From Mycolicibacterium fluoranthenivorans (GTDB taxonomy: Bacteria; Actinomycetota; Actinomycetes; Mycobacteriales; Mycobacteriaceae), in contig NZ_JAANOW010000004.1 of the NCBI RefSeq assembly GCF_011758805.1, positions 62,001 through 126,000 on the forward strand: DNA of 64,000 bases. Reading direction: 5' to 3'. The notes beneath the pieces were generated by a model. That model saw only the letters and a program-made list of their open reading frames with translations. It was not told the origin of the DNA and did no database searches. A program made the position numbers and the translations under genes. Shown piece after piece: positions 46,207 to 53,113 of this stretch; position 1 is the first letter of the stretch; every line of letters starts with the position of its first letter.

Positions 46207-47597
46207 GGCGTCGTTGGGCTCACAGTGCGCACCGGAGGTCGTCGATGCGCCCACGGCCGGGCCGACTCGATCTGCGCGCCCAGCGACAGCAGCGTCGCCT
46301 CGCCGGACGGTCGTCCCATCAGCTGGATCGACATCGGTATCCCGTGGGGGTCCAGTCCCCACGGCACCACTGCCGCCGGCTGCCCGGTGACATTGCACAT
46401 GGCCTGGAACGGCACCCGTGCTGCCACCAAAGCGAGGGTGGAGATGGCGCCGCGGCGCTGATACGCCCCGATCCGCGACGGTCCGGTGGCCGCGCCGGGG
46501 GTGAGGACCACGTCGACGTCGTCGAAGATAGACAGCACCCGCGCCGCGATGGCGGGCTCGGCGGCCCGGATCGCGGCCATCCTGCGCTCGGACAACAAGC
46601 CGCCGATCCGGGCGAAAGCCCTTGTCCGGGAATCCAGCCGCTCCGGATGCGGCAACATCTGCACATCGTCGTGGACACCGCGGAAGTACCGCGGCAAGGC
46701 GTGGCCGTAGACCACACCGACCGGATAGTCCGGGTCCCGTTCGATGACCTCGTGGCCCAGATCGCGAAGCAGCCCAACGGCTTCGGCGACGGCGGCGCGC
46801 TGCGGAGCACCGACCCGTGCCGTCACCCCGGGCGGCACCTTGAGACTCACGGCGATCCGCAGCCGGCCGGGCGCACGTGCCGCCGCAGCCACGAAATCGC
46901 CACCCGGGGCGGTGACGTCGAGGAACAGCGCGGCATCTGCCACGGTGCGCGCGAGGGGGCCGTTGGCCACCAGACCGCACCAGGCGTTCTCGTGCGGTGC
47001 CGTGGGCACCCGGTCACGCTGCGGCTTGATCCCGAACAGACCACACCAGGTGGACGGCACCCGGATCGATCCCATGCCATCGGATCCCAGCGCGATCGAC
47101 GCCAAGCCGGCGGCCATCGCCGCACCACTGCCCCCACTGCTGCCGCCGGGGGCGAAATCGGTGTTCCACGGGTTGTGCGTCGCCCCGTAGCTGAGGGTTT
47201 CGGTGAACGGCCAGATCATCATCTCCGGCACCGCGGTCTTGCCCACGATGACCGCACCCGCGGCGCGCAGTCGCCGCACCACCTCGGCGTCCTCGGTGGC
47301 GGCGGGGCCGTGCGCGCTGCTCCCGTAGGCGGTCACCTCGCCGGCGACGTCGGTGTCGTCCTTGATCGCCACCGGCACACCGAGCAGCGGCAGCCGCTCC
47401 CCGGCGTCCAGCCGGACCTGTGCCGCGGCAGCCTCGGACCGCGCCGAGTCGGCGAGAACGACACGGTACGAACGGATCTCGGGATCGATATGCGCAATCC
47501 GGTCCAGGAACAGCTCAAGCAGATCGGGCGCACTCAGGGTTCTGGCGGCCAGCATGCGGGCATGTTCGGCCGCGCCCGCGAACGCGATATCGCTCAT
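46194..47597 (-). CDS. amidase (amidase-signature family, AmiB2/Rv1263 type)
   Basis: A 467-residue amidase-signature enzyme with the Ser-cisSer-Lys triad. Lys is in PVAIKDDTDVAG (near 77), and the Ser-rich loop PGGSSGGSGAAMAAGLA (near 150-166) supplies both serines. It hydrolyses amides of unknown nature. ATG at 47597 follows TACCGT by 7 nt. The last dozen residues after HRRPP look like run-on sequence into the L7/L12-like remnant. It sits where M. tuberculosis has amiB2 next to Rv1264, as recalled. Confidence 0.9.
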   Translation of the reverse strand: MSDIAFAGAAEHARMLAARTLSAPDLLELFLDRIAHIDPEIRSYRVVLADSARSEAAAAQVRLDAGERLPLLGVPVAIKDDTDVAGEVTAYGSSAHGPAATEDAEVVRRLRAAGAVIVGKTAVPEMMIWPFTETLSYGATHNPWNTDFAPGGSSGGSGAAMAAGLASIALGSDGMGSIRVPSTWCGLFGIKPQRDRVPTAPHENAWCGLVANGPLARTVADAALFLDVTAPGGDFVAAAARAPGRLRIAVSLKVPPGVTARVGAPQRAAVAEAVGLLRDLGHEVIERDPDYPVGVVYGHALPRYFRGVHDDVQMLPHPERLDSRTRAFARIGGLLSERRMAAIRAAEPAIAARVLSIFDDVDVVLTPGAATGPSRIGAYQRRGAISTLALVAARVPFQAMCNVTGQPAAVVPWGLDPHGIPMSIQLMGRPSGEATLLSLGAQIESARPWAHRRPPVRTVSPTTPGWA

Positions 47598-47610
47598 GGT
47601 GGCCACGGTA
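47595..47610 (-). promoter_or_regulatory. leaderless-type -10 of the amidase gene
   Basis: Minus-strand TACCGT (47610-47605), seven bases, then ATG. It lies in the 17-base gap after the AraC-type gene, so the amidase has its own start site. Confidence 0.45.
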
Positions 47611-47614
47611 GCGC

Positions 47615-48442
47615 TCACGGCCCGTGCGCGGTGGCGTACTCCCCCGGCGTGCAACCGAGCATGAGACGAAAGTCGTTGATGAAATGAGCCTGGTCGTACC
47701 AACCCAGCCGGATCGCCAAGTCGGCGAAGTCGACGCCGGGCGTGCTCTCGATCTCCAGGGCCGCCTGCTGCAGCCGGTAGCGGCACAACACCCATTTCAC
47801 CGGGACCCCGACATAATGCGCAAAAACCCGCTGCGTGGTGCGGGTACTCCACGGCGAGATCGCCATCACCTGCGTCACCCGGTGCAGGGCGGTGTCCTGC
47901 TGCATCCGCTCGATCAGTCCGGTGAGCTCCCGGTAGACGGGATCGGCCGGCGCACGGACGTCCCCGATCGCGTCATCCAGGCGCGAGCGCACCACGTCTC
48001 GATCCTCACCGAGTTCGATTGGCGCGCCGAAGAGGTCGTCATCCGCGGGCTGCACCAGACCGGTGAGTTCTGCGGCGTCGCGGCCGAATCGCGCGGTGAA
48101 CCCGCCGGGCCGGAATCGGGCGCCCACCACGGTGCCACGCTCGGCGATGGTGGTGCGGAACACGCGTGGCACCACACCGTGCACCAGCGTGTTCGGCAGT
48201 GCGAAGCCGTGCCGGGCGGCGTCATCGCCCCACTCCCTGGTGAGGTGCAACGACGGGAAGGTGATGACGGTGTTGTCGTGCGGACCCTCGGCCCGGCGGT
48301 CCCACCGCACCGACCAGAAATGTTCGACGAATCTGCCGGCGTCGTCCGACGGCGGCCAGCGGCGCAGCTCGAAGGCCGCGATGCTGCCTGCCCGCCCGAC
48401 CACACCCCGGACCGGCGCTGGCGTGTTTTTCCAAGCCGCCAC
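47615..48442 (-). CDS. AraC-family transcriptional regulator
   Basis: A 275-residue regulator. The N-terminal DUF6597-like sensing domain (about 15-150, FVEHFWSVRWDRR, VVGARFRPGGF) precedes a C-terminal AraC helix-turn-helix pair (about 185-270, STRTTQRVFAHYVGVPVKW, DLAIRLGWYDQAHFINDFR). The effector is unknown. GTG at 48442 follows TAGCCT by 7 nt. It is upstream of the amidase on the same strand and divergent from the VOC gene, either of which could be a target. Confidence 0.88.
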   Translation of the reverse strand: MAAWKNTPAPVRGVVGRAGSIAAFELRRWPPSDDAGRFVEHFWSVRWDRRAEGPHDNTVITFPSLHLTREWGDDAARHGFALPNTLVHGVVPRVFRTTIAERGTVVGARFRPGGFTARFGRDAAELTGLVQPADDDLFGAPIELGEDRDVVRSRLDDAIGDVRAPADPVYRELTGLIERMQQDTALHRVTQVMAISPWSTRTTQRVFAHYVGVPVKWVLCRYRLQQAALEIESTPGVDFADLAIRLGWYDQAHFINDFRLMLGCTPGEYATAHGP

Positions 48443-48455
48443 GGGCTCAAGGCTA
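48440..48455 (-). promoter_or_regulatory. leaderless-type -10 of the AraC-type gene
   Basis: Minus-strand TAGCCT (48455-48450), seven bases, then GTG. It lies in a 27-base divergent gap with the VOC gene. Confidence 0.45.
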
Positions 48456-48469
48456 CGAAACTGGCCGAT

Positions 48470-48937
48470 ATGAGCAGCACTCCGATCCCCCAGGGTTACA
48501 CCAGCCTGACCCCGTTCCTGTGCGTCGACGGCGCGGCCGCGGCGATCGATTTCTACACCGAAGCGTTCGGTGCCACCTTGATCAGCCGGATGGATGGCCC
48601 GGATGGGACCGTCACCCACGCGGAACTGGACTTCGGTGCGGGCCGGTTGCAGCTCGGCGATCCCCAGGATGCCTACCAACTGGCCGCCCCGGACCGGGGT
48701 GCATTCGCCACCGAGTCGATCGGGCTGTACTGCGCCGATGCCGACGCCGTGGTGGCACGTGCGGTGGATGCGGGCGCCACCGTCCGGGAACCCCTGCAGA
48801 CCTTCGTCACCGGTGACCGATTCGCGTCCCTCATCGACCCGTTCGGGCGGCGCTGGACCGTGATGACCCGCGTCGAAGACCTGACCCCGGAGGAGCAGGA
48901 CCGCAGGCTTGCCGAGTGGGCGTCCACGAACACCTGA
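48470..48937 (+). CDS. VOC superfamily protein (PhnB/glyoxalase-like)
   Basis: A 155-residue vicinal-oxygen-chelate protein with the beta-alpha-beta pattern LTPFLCVDGAAAAIDFYTEAFGATLISRM and the C-terminal SLIDPFGRRWTVMTRVEDL. These fold as glyoxalase/PhnB-like enzymes or antibiotic-binding proteins; the activity is unknown. It is divergent from an AraC-type regulator only 27 bases away, a common regulator-target pairing. Confidence 0.87.
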   Translation: MSSTPIPQGYTSLTPFLCVDGAAAAIDFYTEAFGATLISRMDGPDGTVTHAELDFGAGRLQLGDPQDAYQLAAPDRGAFATESIGLYCADADAVVARAVDAGATVREPLQTFVTGDRFASLIDPFGRRWTVMTRVEDLTPEEQDRRLAEWASTNT

Positions 48938-48948
48938 CGGAGGGCGGC

Positions 48949-48963
48949 TAACGTGGCGTCATG
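48949..48963 (+). promoter_or_regulatory. leaderless-type -10 of the HIT gene
   Basis: TAACGT (48949-48954), six bases, then ATG at 48961. It lies in the 23-base gap after the VOC gene. Confidence 0.45.
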
Positions 48964-49398
48964 ACCTGCGTGTTCTGCTCCATCGTCACCGGCGCCGCCC
49001 CCGCGATCAGGATCCACGAAGACGACGACTACCTCGCGTTCCTCGACATCCGGCCGTTCACCCGCGGCCACACCCTGGTGATCCCCAAGCGGCACACCGT
49101 GGACCTGACGGACACCCCGCCGGACACACTCGCCGGGCTGACGGTGCTGGGCCAGCGCATCGCGAAGGCGGCCCGGGTATCCGGCCTGCACGCCGACGGC
49201 AACAACATCGCGATCAACGACGGCAAGGCCGCCTTCCAGTCGGTCTTCCACATCCACCTGCACGTGGTGCCACGCCGCACCGGCGACAAATTGTCGTTCG
49301 CAAAGGGCCTGGTGCTGCGCCGCGATCCAGATCGCGAGGAGTCCGCACGCCTGCTACGTGCGGGGTTGGCGAGACTGGAGCACACCGCGCAGGATTGA
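48961..49398 (+). CDS. HIT-family nucleotide hydrolase (Rv1262c type)
   Basis: A 145-residue histidine-triad protein. An N-terminal CVFCSIVTG metal-site motif is followed by DIRPFTRGHTLVIPKRH and the catalytic triad HIHLHVVP (about 98-105). HIT proteins hydrolyse or transfer nucleotides from mixed phosphoanhydrides or phosphoramidates. Corresponds to Rv1262c by position as recalled. It is 3 bases from the downstream nitroreductase gene, forming a short operon. Confidence 0.9.
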   Translation: MTCVFCSIVTGAAPAIRIHEDDDYLAFLDIRPFTRGHTLVIPKRHTVDLTDTPPDTLAGLTVLGQRIAKAARVSGLHADGNNIAINDGKAAFQSVFHIHLHVVPRRTGDKLSFAKGLVLRRDPDREESARLLRAGLARLEHTAQD

Positions 49399-49401
49399 CC
49401 C

Positions 49402-49848
49402 ATGACGCATCTGTCCCCGATAGAGCAAGCCGGCCTGCGCGTGCTGCACCTGCACGACCTGCTGTACCAGAAGACCAACGGCCTGATCGGTCACCGGGTC
49501 CCGGGCCTGCCCAACAGCCTGCTGCTGCACACCGTGGGCGCCAAGACCGGGCAGCCACGCGTCAACACGCTGAGCTACGCCCGTGACGGCGGTGACTACC
49601 TGGTGGTCGCATCGATGGGGGGCGCACCGCGCTCGCCGGGCTGGTACCACAATCTCAAGGCCCGACCGGAGGTCGAGATCAACGTGGGCACAAGGCGACT
49701 GGCGGCCACGGCGCGCCCGATCCTGCCCGACGACCCGGATTATGCGCGACTGTGGCAGTTGGTGAACAAGAACAACGCCAACCGCTATGAGGCCTACCAG
49801 CGCAAGACCAGCCGGCCCATCCCGATCGTCGCCCTGACGCCCGCTTAG
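49402..49848 (+). CDS. F420/deazaflavin-dependent nitroreductase family protein (Rv1261c type)
   Basis: A 148-residue split-beta-barrel protein of the Ddn family. It shows LLLHTVGAKTGQPRVNTLSY, DGGDYLVVASMGG and SPGWYHNLKARPEVEINVG, the typical F420-binding stretch. These enzymes reduce quinones or nitro compounds with F420H2, a cofactor characteristic of mycobacteria. Its 3' end overlaps the convergent luciferase-like gene by four bases. Confidence 0.92.
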   Translation: MTHLSPIEQAGLRVLHLHDLLYQKTNGLIGHRVPGLPNSLLLHTVGAKTGQPRVNTLSYARDGGDYLVVASMGGAPRSPGWYHNLKARPEVEINVGTRRLAATARPILPDDPDYARLWQLVNKNNANRYEAYQRKTSRPIPIVALTPA

Positions 49849-50900
49849 AGAAGCTCCTTCGCGAGCAGTTCCAGCGCCGTCACCCGGGCCGGCGCGGTGG
49901 AAGGCGAGGTGCCACGGTACGCCGAGCCGACCGGGCTGACCATCACCTCGTCGACATCGAATTCCTCGGCCAGCGAACGGATCTGCTCGGCGGCCTCGGC
50001 CGGGTCGCCAACCACGGTGCGGGCCCGGCCCGCGTCGATGATGAGCTGTTCCTGCGCCGAAACGGTCGCACCGAGCGCATCTTCGACCAGATCGAGTGGC
50101 CCCAGCGGCCGACCGGTGCGCAGCCGGCCCATCATCTGCAGATTCGGCAGCAGCAGATCCTCGGCCTCGGCGCGGGTCTGAGCCACCGACGCGTTGACCG
50201 TCAGGAACGTAGTGGGCTCGGAAAGCTCTGCGCTCGGCCGGAATTCAGCGCGGTAGGCGGCCAGCGCCTCGGCGGTGCCCTGCCCGGTGAAATGGTTGGC
50301 GAAAACGTACGGTAACCCCTTGGCCGCCGCCAGGTGCGCCGAATACATCGACGAGCCGAGCAGCCAGAGGCGCGGCTCACTGGCCGCGGCCGGGGTGGCC
50401 TTCAAGACGTAGTCCTCTTGCTGCGCCACGCCGCCACGGGTCAGTGCCACCCGCACACCACGAGCACCCATCAGGGCGGCCACATCGTCGAGATACTGCG
50501 GGAACCGCTCGATATCCGTATCGTCACGGCCGGCTGCGCCGCGCAAGGCCACCGACGTGACCGGGTCCGAGCCGGGCGCACGGCCGATCCCGAGATCGAT
50601 ACGCCCCGGGGCGGCAGCCTCCAGCAGGGCGAACTGCTCCGCGACCGCCAGCGGCGCATGATTGGGCAGCATCACCCCACCGGAACCGAGCCGGATATGC
50701 GAGGTCTGGGCGGCCAGATAAGCGATCAGCACCGGCGGACTGGTGGCCGCCACCGCCGCCATGTTGTGGTGCTCGGCCACCCAGTATCGGCTGAACCCCA
50801 GCCGATCGGCGGTCTTGGCCAGCGCCGCCGTGGCTGCCAGCGCATCGGCGGTGGACTGGTCCGACCGGACCGGGACGAGATCGAGCACAGAAAGACGCAC
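49845..50900 (-). CDS. LLM-class flavin monooxygenase (luciferase-like, MsnO8 type)
   Basis: A 351-residue TIM-barrel bacterial-luciferase-like protein. It begins LSVLDLVPVRSDQSTADAL and has RYWVAEHHN, the FMN/F420-contacting region, then IRLGSGGVMLPNHAPLAVAEQFA and a C-terminal DEVMVSP. The substrate is unknown; relatives oxidise with FMN or F420. It lies 7 bases downstream of the uracil-DNA glycosylase gene on the same strand, a likely co-transcribed pair. Confidence 0.9.
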   Translation of the reverse strand: MRLSVLDLVPVRSDQSTADALAATAALAKTADRLGFSRYWVAEHHNMAAVAATSPPVLIAYLAAQTSHIRLGSGGVMLPNHAPLAVAEQFALLEAAAPGRIDLGIGRAPGSDPVTSVALRGAAGRDDTDIERFPQYLDDVAALMGARGVRVALTRGGVAQQEDYVLKATPAAASEPRLWLLGSSMYSAHLAAAKGLPYVFANHFTGQGTAEALAAYRAEFRPSAELSEPTTFLTVNASVAQTRAEAEDLLLPNLQMMGRLRTGRPLGPLDLVEDALGATVSAQEQLIIDAGRARTVVGDPAEAAEQIRSLAEEFDVDEVMVSPVGSAYRGTSPSTAPARVTALELLAKELL

Positions 50901-50907
50901 GACTGCG

Positions 50908-51741
50908 TCAACGCCGGGTGATGCCGGAACGTTCCCGTGCCTGGACGAACACCTCGTCGAGCATGGCCGGTGTCAACCGGCCGGTGAACATGTTCTGCTG
51001 GCTGGGGTGGTAGCAGCCCAGCAACGTGCGGCCCGTGGACAGTGTCGCCACCGCGCCGTGACCGAACACCGGCTTCCGCTGTCCGGCAAGCTCCTCGGCG
51101 AGCAGTCCCTGGGCGACCTGCCAGGCAAAGCCACCCAGCGCCACCACCACCCGCACGTACGGCGCGACCAGCCGCCATTCGGCGAGCAGCCACGGCGCAC
51201 AGGTCAGCCGCTCCGCGGGGGTGGGTTTGTTGGCCGGCGGGGCGCAGCGCACCGGCGCCACGATCCGCACGCCGTTGGCCCGCATCCCGTCGGCGGCGTC
51301 GACGCTGAGACCGGAACTGACCAGGCCGGCCCGGTGCATCGCGGCGAACAATTGGTCGCCGGACCGGTCCCCGGTGAACACCCGGCCCGTGCGGTTGGCC
51401 CCGTGCGCGGCCGGCGCCAGCCCGACCACCAGGACGCGGGGGCGGGCCGCCCCCCAGCCCGCCACCGGGCGGCCCCAGTAGGGCTCGTCGGCGAAGGCGC
51501 GCCGTTTGGTCACGGCGATCTCTTCCCGCCAAGAGACCAGGCGCGGGCATGCCGCGCACACCGCGCAGGCGGCGTCGAGTGCGGCGACCGTTCCCGCGCC
51601 GGCGGCCAGCGCCGCGACGGCCTCGGGATCGTGGGCCACCGGCGTCGAGGATTTCGCGCGATCCCCCGGCCAACCCGTCCCGGGTGGCACCGGCGAGGCG
51701 AACAGCCGTCCGGTGCGCGGATGGGGAAGCTCGCGGGACAC
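50908..51741 (-). CDS. udgB: uracil-DNA glycosylase family 5 (UdgB, Rv1259 type)
   Basis: A 277-residue UDG of the iron-sulfur family. Motif A is [21 protein letters not shown] and the later motif is [13 protein letters not shown]. Four cysteines ([16 protein letters not shown]) can hold a 4Fe-4S cluster. Family-5 enzymes lack the catalytic Asp of classical UDG and remove uracil, ethenocytosine and hypoxanthine. The GTG start at 51741 is supported by an AGGA 7 nt upstream. It is the second base-excision glycosylase in the window. Confidence 0.9.
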   Translation of the reverse strand: MSRELPHPRTGRLFASPVPPGTGWPGDRAKSSTPVAHDPEAVAALAAGAGTVAALDAACAVCAACPRLVSWREEIAVTKRRAFADEPYWGRPVAGWGAARPRVLVVGLAPAAHGANRTGRVFTGDRSGDQLFAAMHRAGLVSSGLSVDAADGMRANGVRIVAPVRCAPPANKPTPAERLTCAPWLLAEWRLVAPYVRVVVALGGFAWQVAQGLLAEELAGQRKPVFGHGAVATLSTGRTLLGCYHPSQQNMFTGRLTPAMLDEVFVQARERSGITRR

Positions 51742-51765
51742 GCCCTCATCCTGTCTGAAATTCGA

Positions 51766-51795
51766 TGGCCGGGTGCGGCGAAGCGCTGTTAGATT
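51766..51795 (+). promoter_or_regulatory. candidate promoter of tap
   Basis: TAGATT (51790-51795) is a good -10. A weak TGGCCG -35 lies 18 bases upstream, immediately preceded by the AT-rich GAAATTCGA. In M. tuberculosis tap belongs to the WhiB7 regulon, whose promoters have an AT-rich block just before the -35; that is the reason for noting it. Confidence 0.35.
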
Positions 51796-51810
51796 CTCCG
51801 GCGAGACGTC

Positions 51811-53034
51811 ATGAATACACGCCCCCGCGGCCCAGCGCTGCTCATCCTGCTCGCTGCCCTCATGGCGGGATCCGGCAACGGCATCTCCATGATCGCCTTT
51901 CCGTGGCTTGTGTTGCAACGCAACGGATCAGCTCTTGACGCGTCGATCGTCGCGATGGCCGGGACACTGCCGCTGCTGGCATCCACCGTGATCGCCGGCA
52001 CCGCCGTCGACTACATCGGCCGGCGACGGGTCTCGATGCTCGCCGACGCACTGTCTGCCCTGTCCGTCATCGCCGTGCCGGTCATCGCGCTGATTTTCGG
52101 CGTGCACGCCGTCAACGTCGCGGTACTGGCAGGTCTGGCCGCGCTCGGCGCCGCGTTCGACCCGGCCGGGATGACGGCACGGGAGTCGATGCTGCCCGAG
52201 GCGGCCGCGCGGGCGGGCTGGACACTCGATCACGCCAACAGCATCTACGAGGCGGTGTTCAACCTCGCCTACATCGTCGGGCCGGGCATCGGCGGCCTGC
52301 TGATCACCACCCTCGGCGGGATCAACACGATGTGGGTCACCGCGGCCACCTTCGGCTTCTCCATCGCGGCGATCGGGTTGCTGCGGCTGGAGGGCGCGGG
52401 CAAGCCGAACCGCGAGGCACTGCCCGAACGCGTGTGGGCCGGCGTCGTCGAGGGCCTGTCCTTCGTGTGGAACACCAAGGTGTTACGCACGCTGGCCATC
52501 ATCGATCTGACGGCCACCGGGCTGTACATGCCGATGGAGAGCGTGCTGTTCCCCAAGTACTTCACCGACCGCAACGAACCCGCGCAGCTGGGCTGGGTGC
52601 TGATGGCGCTGTCGGTGGGCGGCCTGGTCGGCGCGCTGGGGTACGCGGTGCTGTCGAGATACCTGAAGCGGCGCACCACCATGCTGATCGCGGTGATCAC
52701 GCTCGGGGTGGCCATGACGATCGTGGCGTTCCTGCCGCCGTTGCCGGTGATCCTGGTGCTGTGCGCGATAGTCGGTTTCGTCTACGGCCCGATCGCACCG
52801 ATCTACAACTACGTCATGCAAACCCGGGCACCGCACCACCTGCGCGGTCGGGTGGTCGGCGTGATGGGTTCGCTGGCGTATGCGGCGGGGCCGCTGGGTC
52901 TGCTGCTGGCCGGGCCGCTGGCCGATTCAGCCGGATTGCGCACGACATTTCTCGCGCTGGCCCTGCCGATGCTGGTGATCGGCGTGGTCGCCGTCGCCTT
53001 GCCGTCACTGCGCGAACTCGACCGGCCCGGCTAG
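51811..53034 (+). CDS. tap: MFS multidrug efflux pump Tap (Rv1258c type)
   Basis: A 407-residue transporter with about 12 helices, closely matching Tap of M. tuberculosis from memory ([92 protein letters not shown]). Motif A is the DYIGRRR loop. Tap expels tetracycline, aminoglycosides and other drugs by proton antiport. The gene follows its own promoter with a short leader and is divergent from udgB. Confidence 0.93.
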   Translation: MNTRPRGPALLILLAALMAGSGNGISMIAFPWLVLQRNGSALDASIVAMAGTLPLLASTVIAGTAVDYIGRRRVSMLADALSALSVIAVPVIALIFGVHAVNVAVLAGLAALGAAFDPAGMTARESMLPEAAARAGWTLDHANSIYEAVFNLAYIVGPGIGGLLITTLGGINTMWVTAATFGFSIAAIGLLRLEGAGKPNREALPERVWAGVVEGLSFVWNTKVLRTLAIIDLTATGLYMPMESVLFPKYFTDRNEPAQLGWVLMALSVGGLVGALGYAVLSRYLKRRTTMLIAVITLGVAMTIVAFLPPLPVILVLCAIVGFVYGPIAPIYNYVMQTRAPHHLRGRVVGVMGSLAYAAGPLGLLLAGPLADSAGLRTTFLALALPMLVIGVVAVALPSLRELDRPG

Positions 53035-53098
53035 CACACCGGATCAATCGGTCCGACCAAAAACCCAATAATGCTAGGCATTTCCTGGGCACGCCTTT

Positions 53099-53113
53099 TA
53101 CGCTGCCTATGTG
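53099..53113 (+). promoter_or_regulatory. leaderless-type -10 of the LuxR-type regulator gene
   Basis: TACGCT (53099-53104), six bases, then GTG at 53111. The 76-base gap before it is AT-rich for this genome. Confidence 0.45.
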
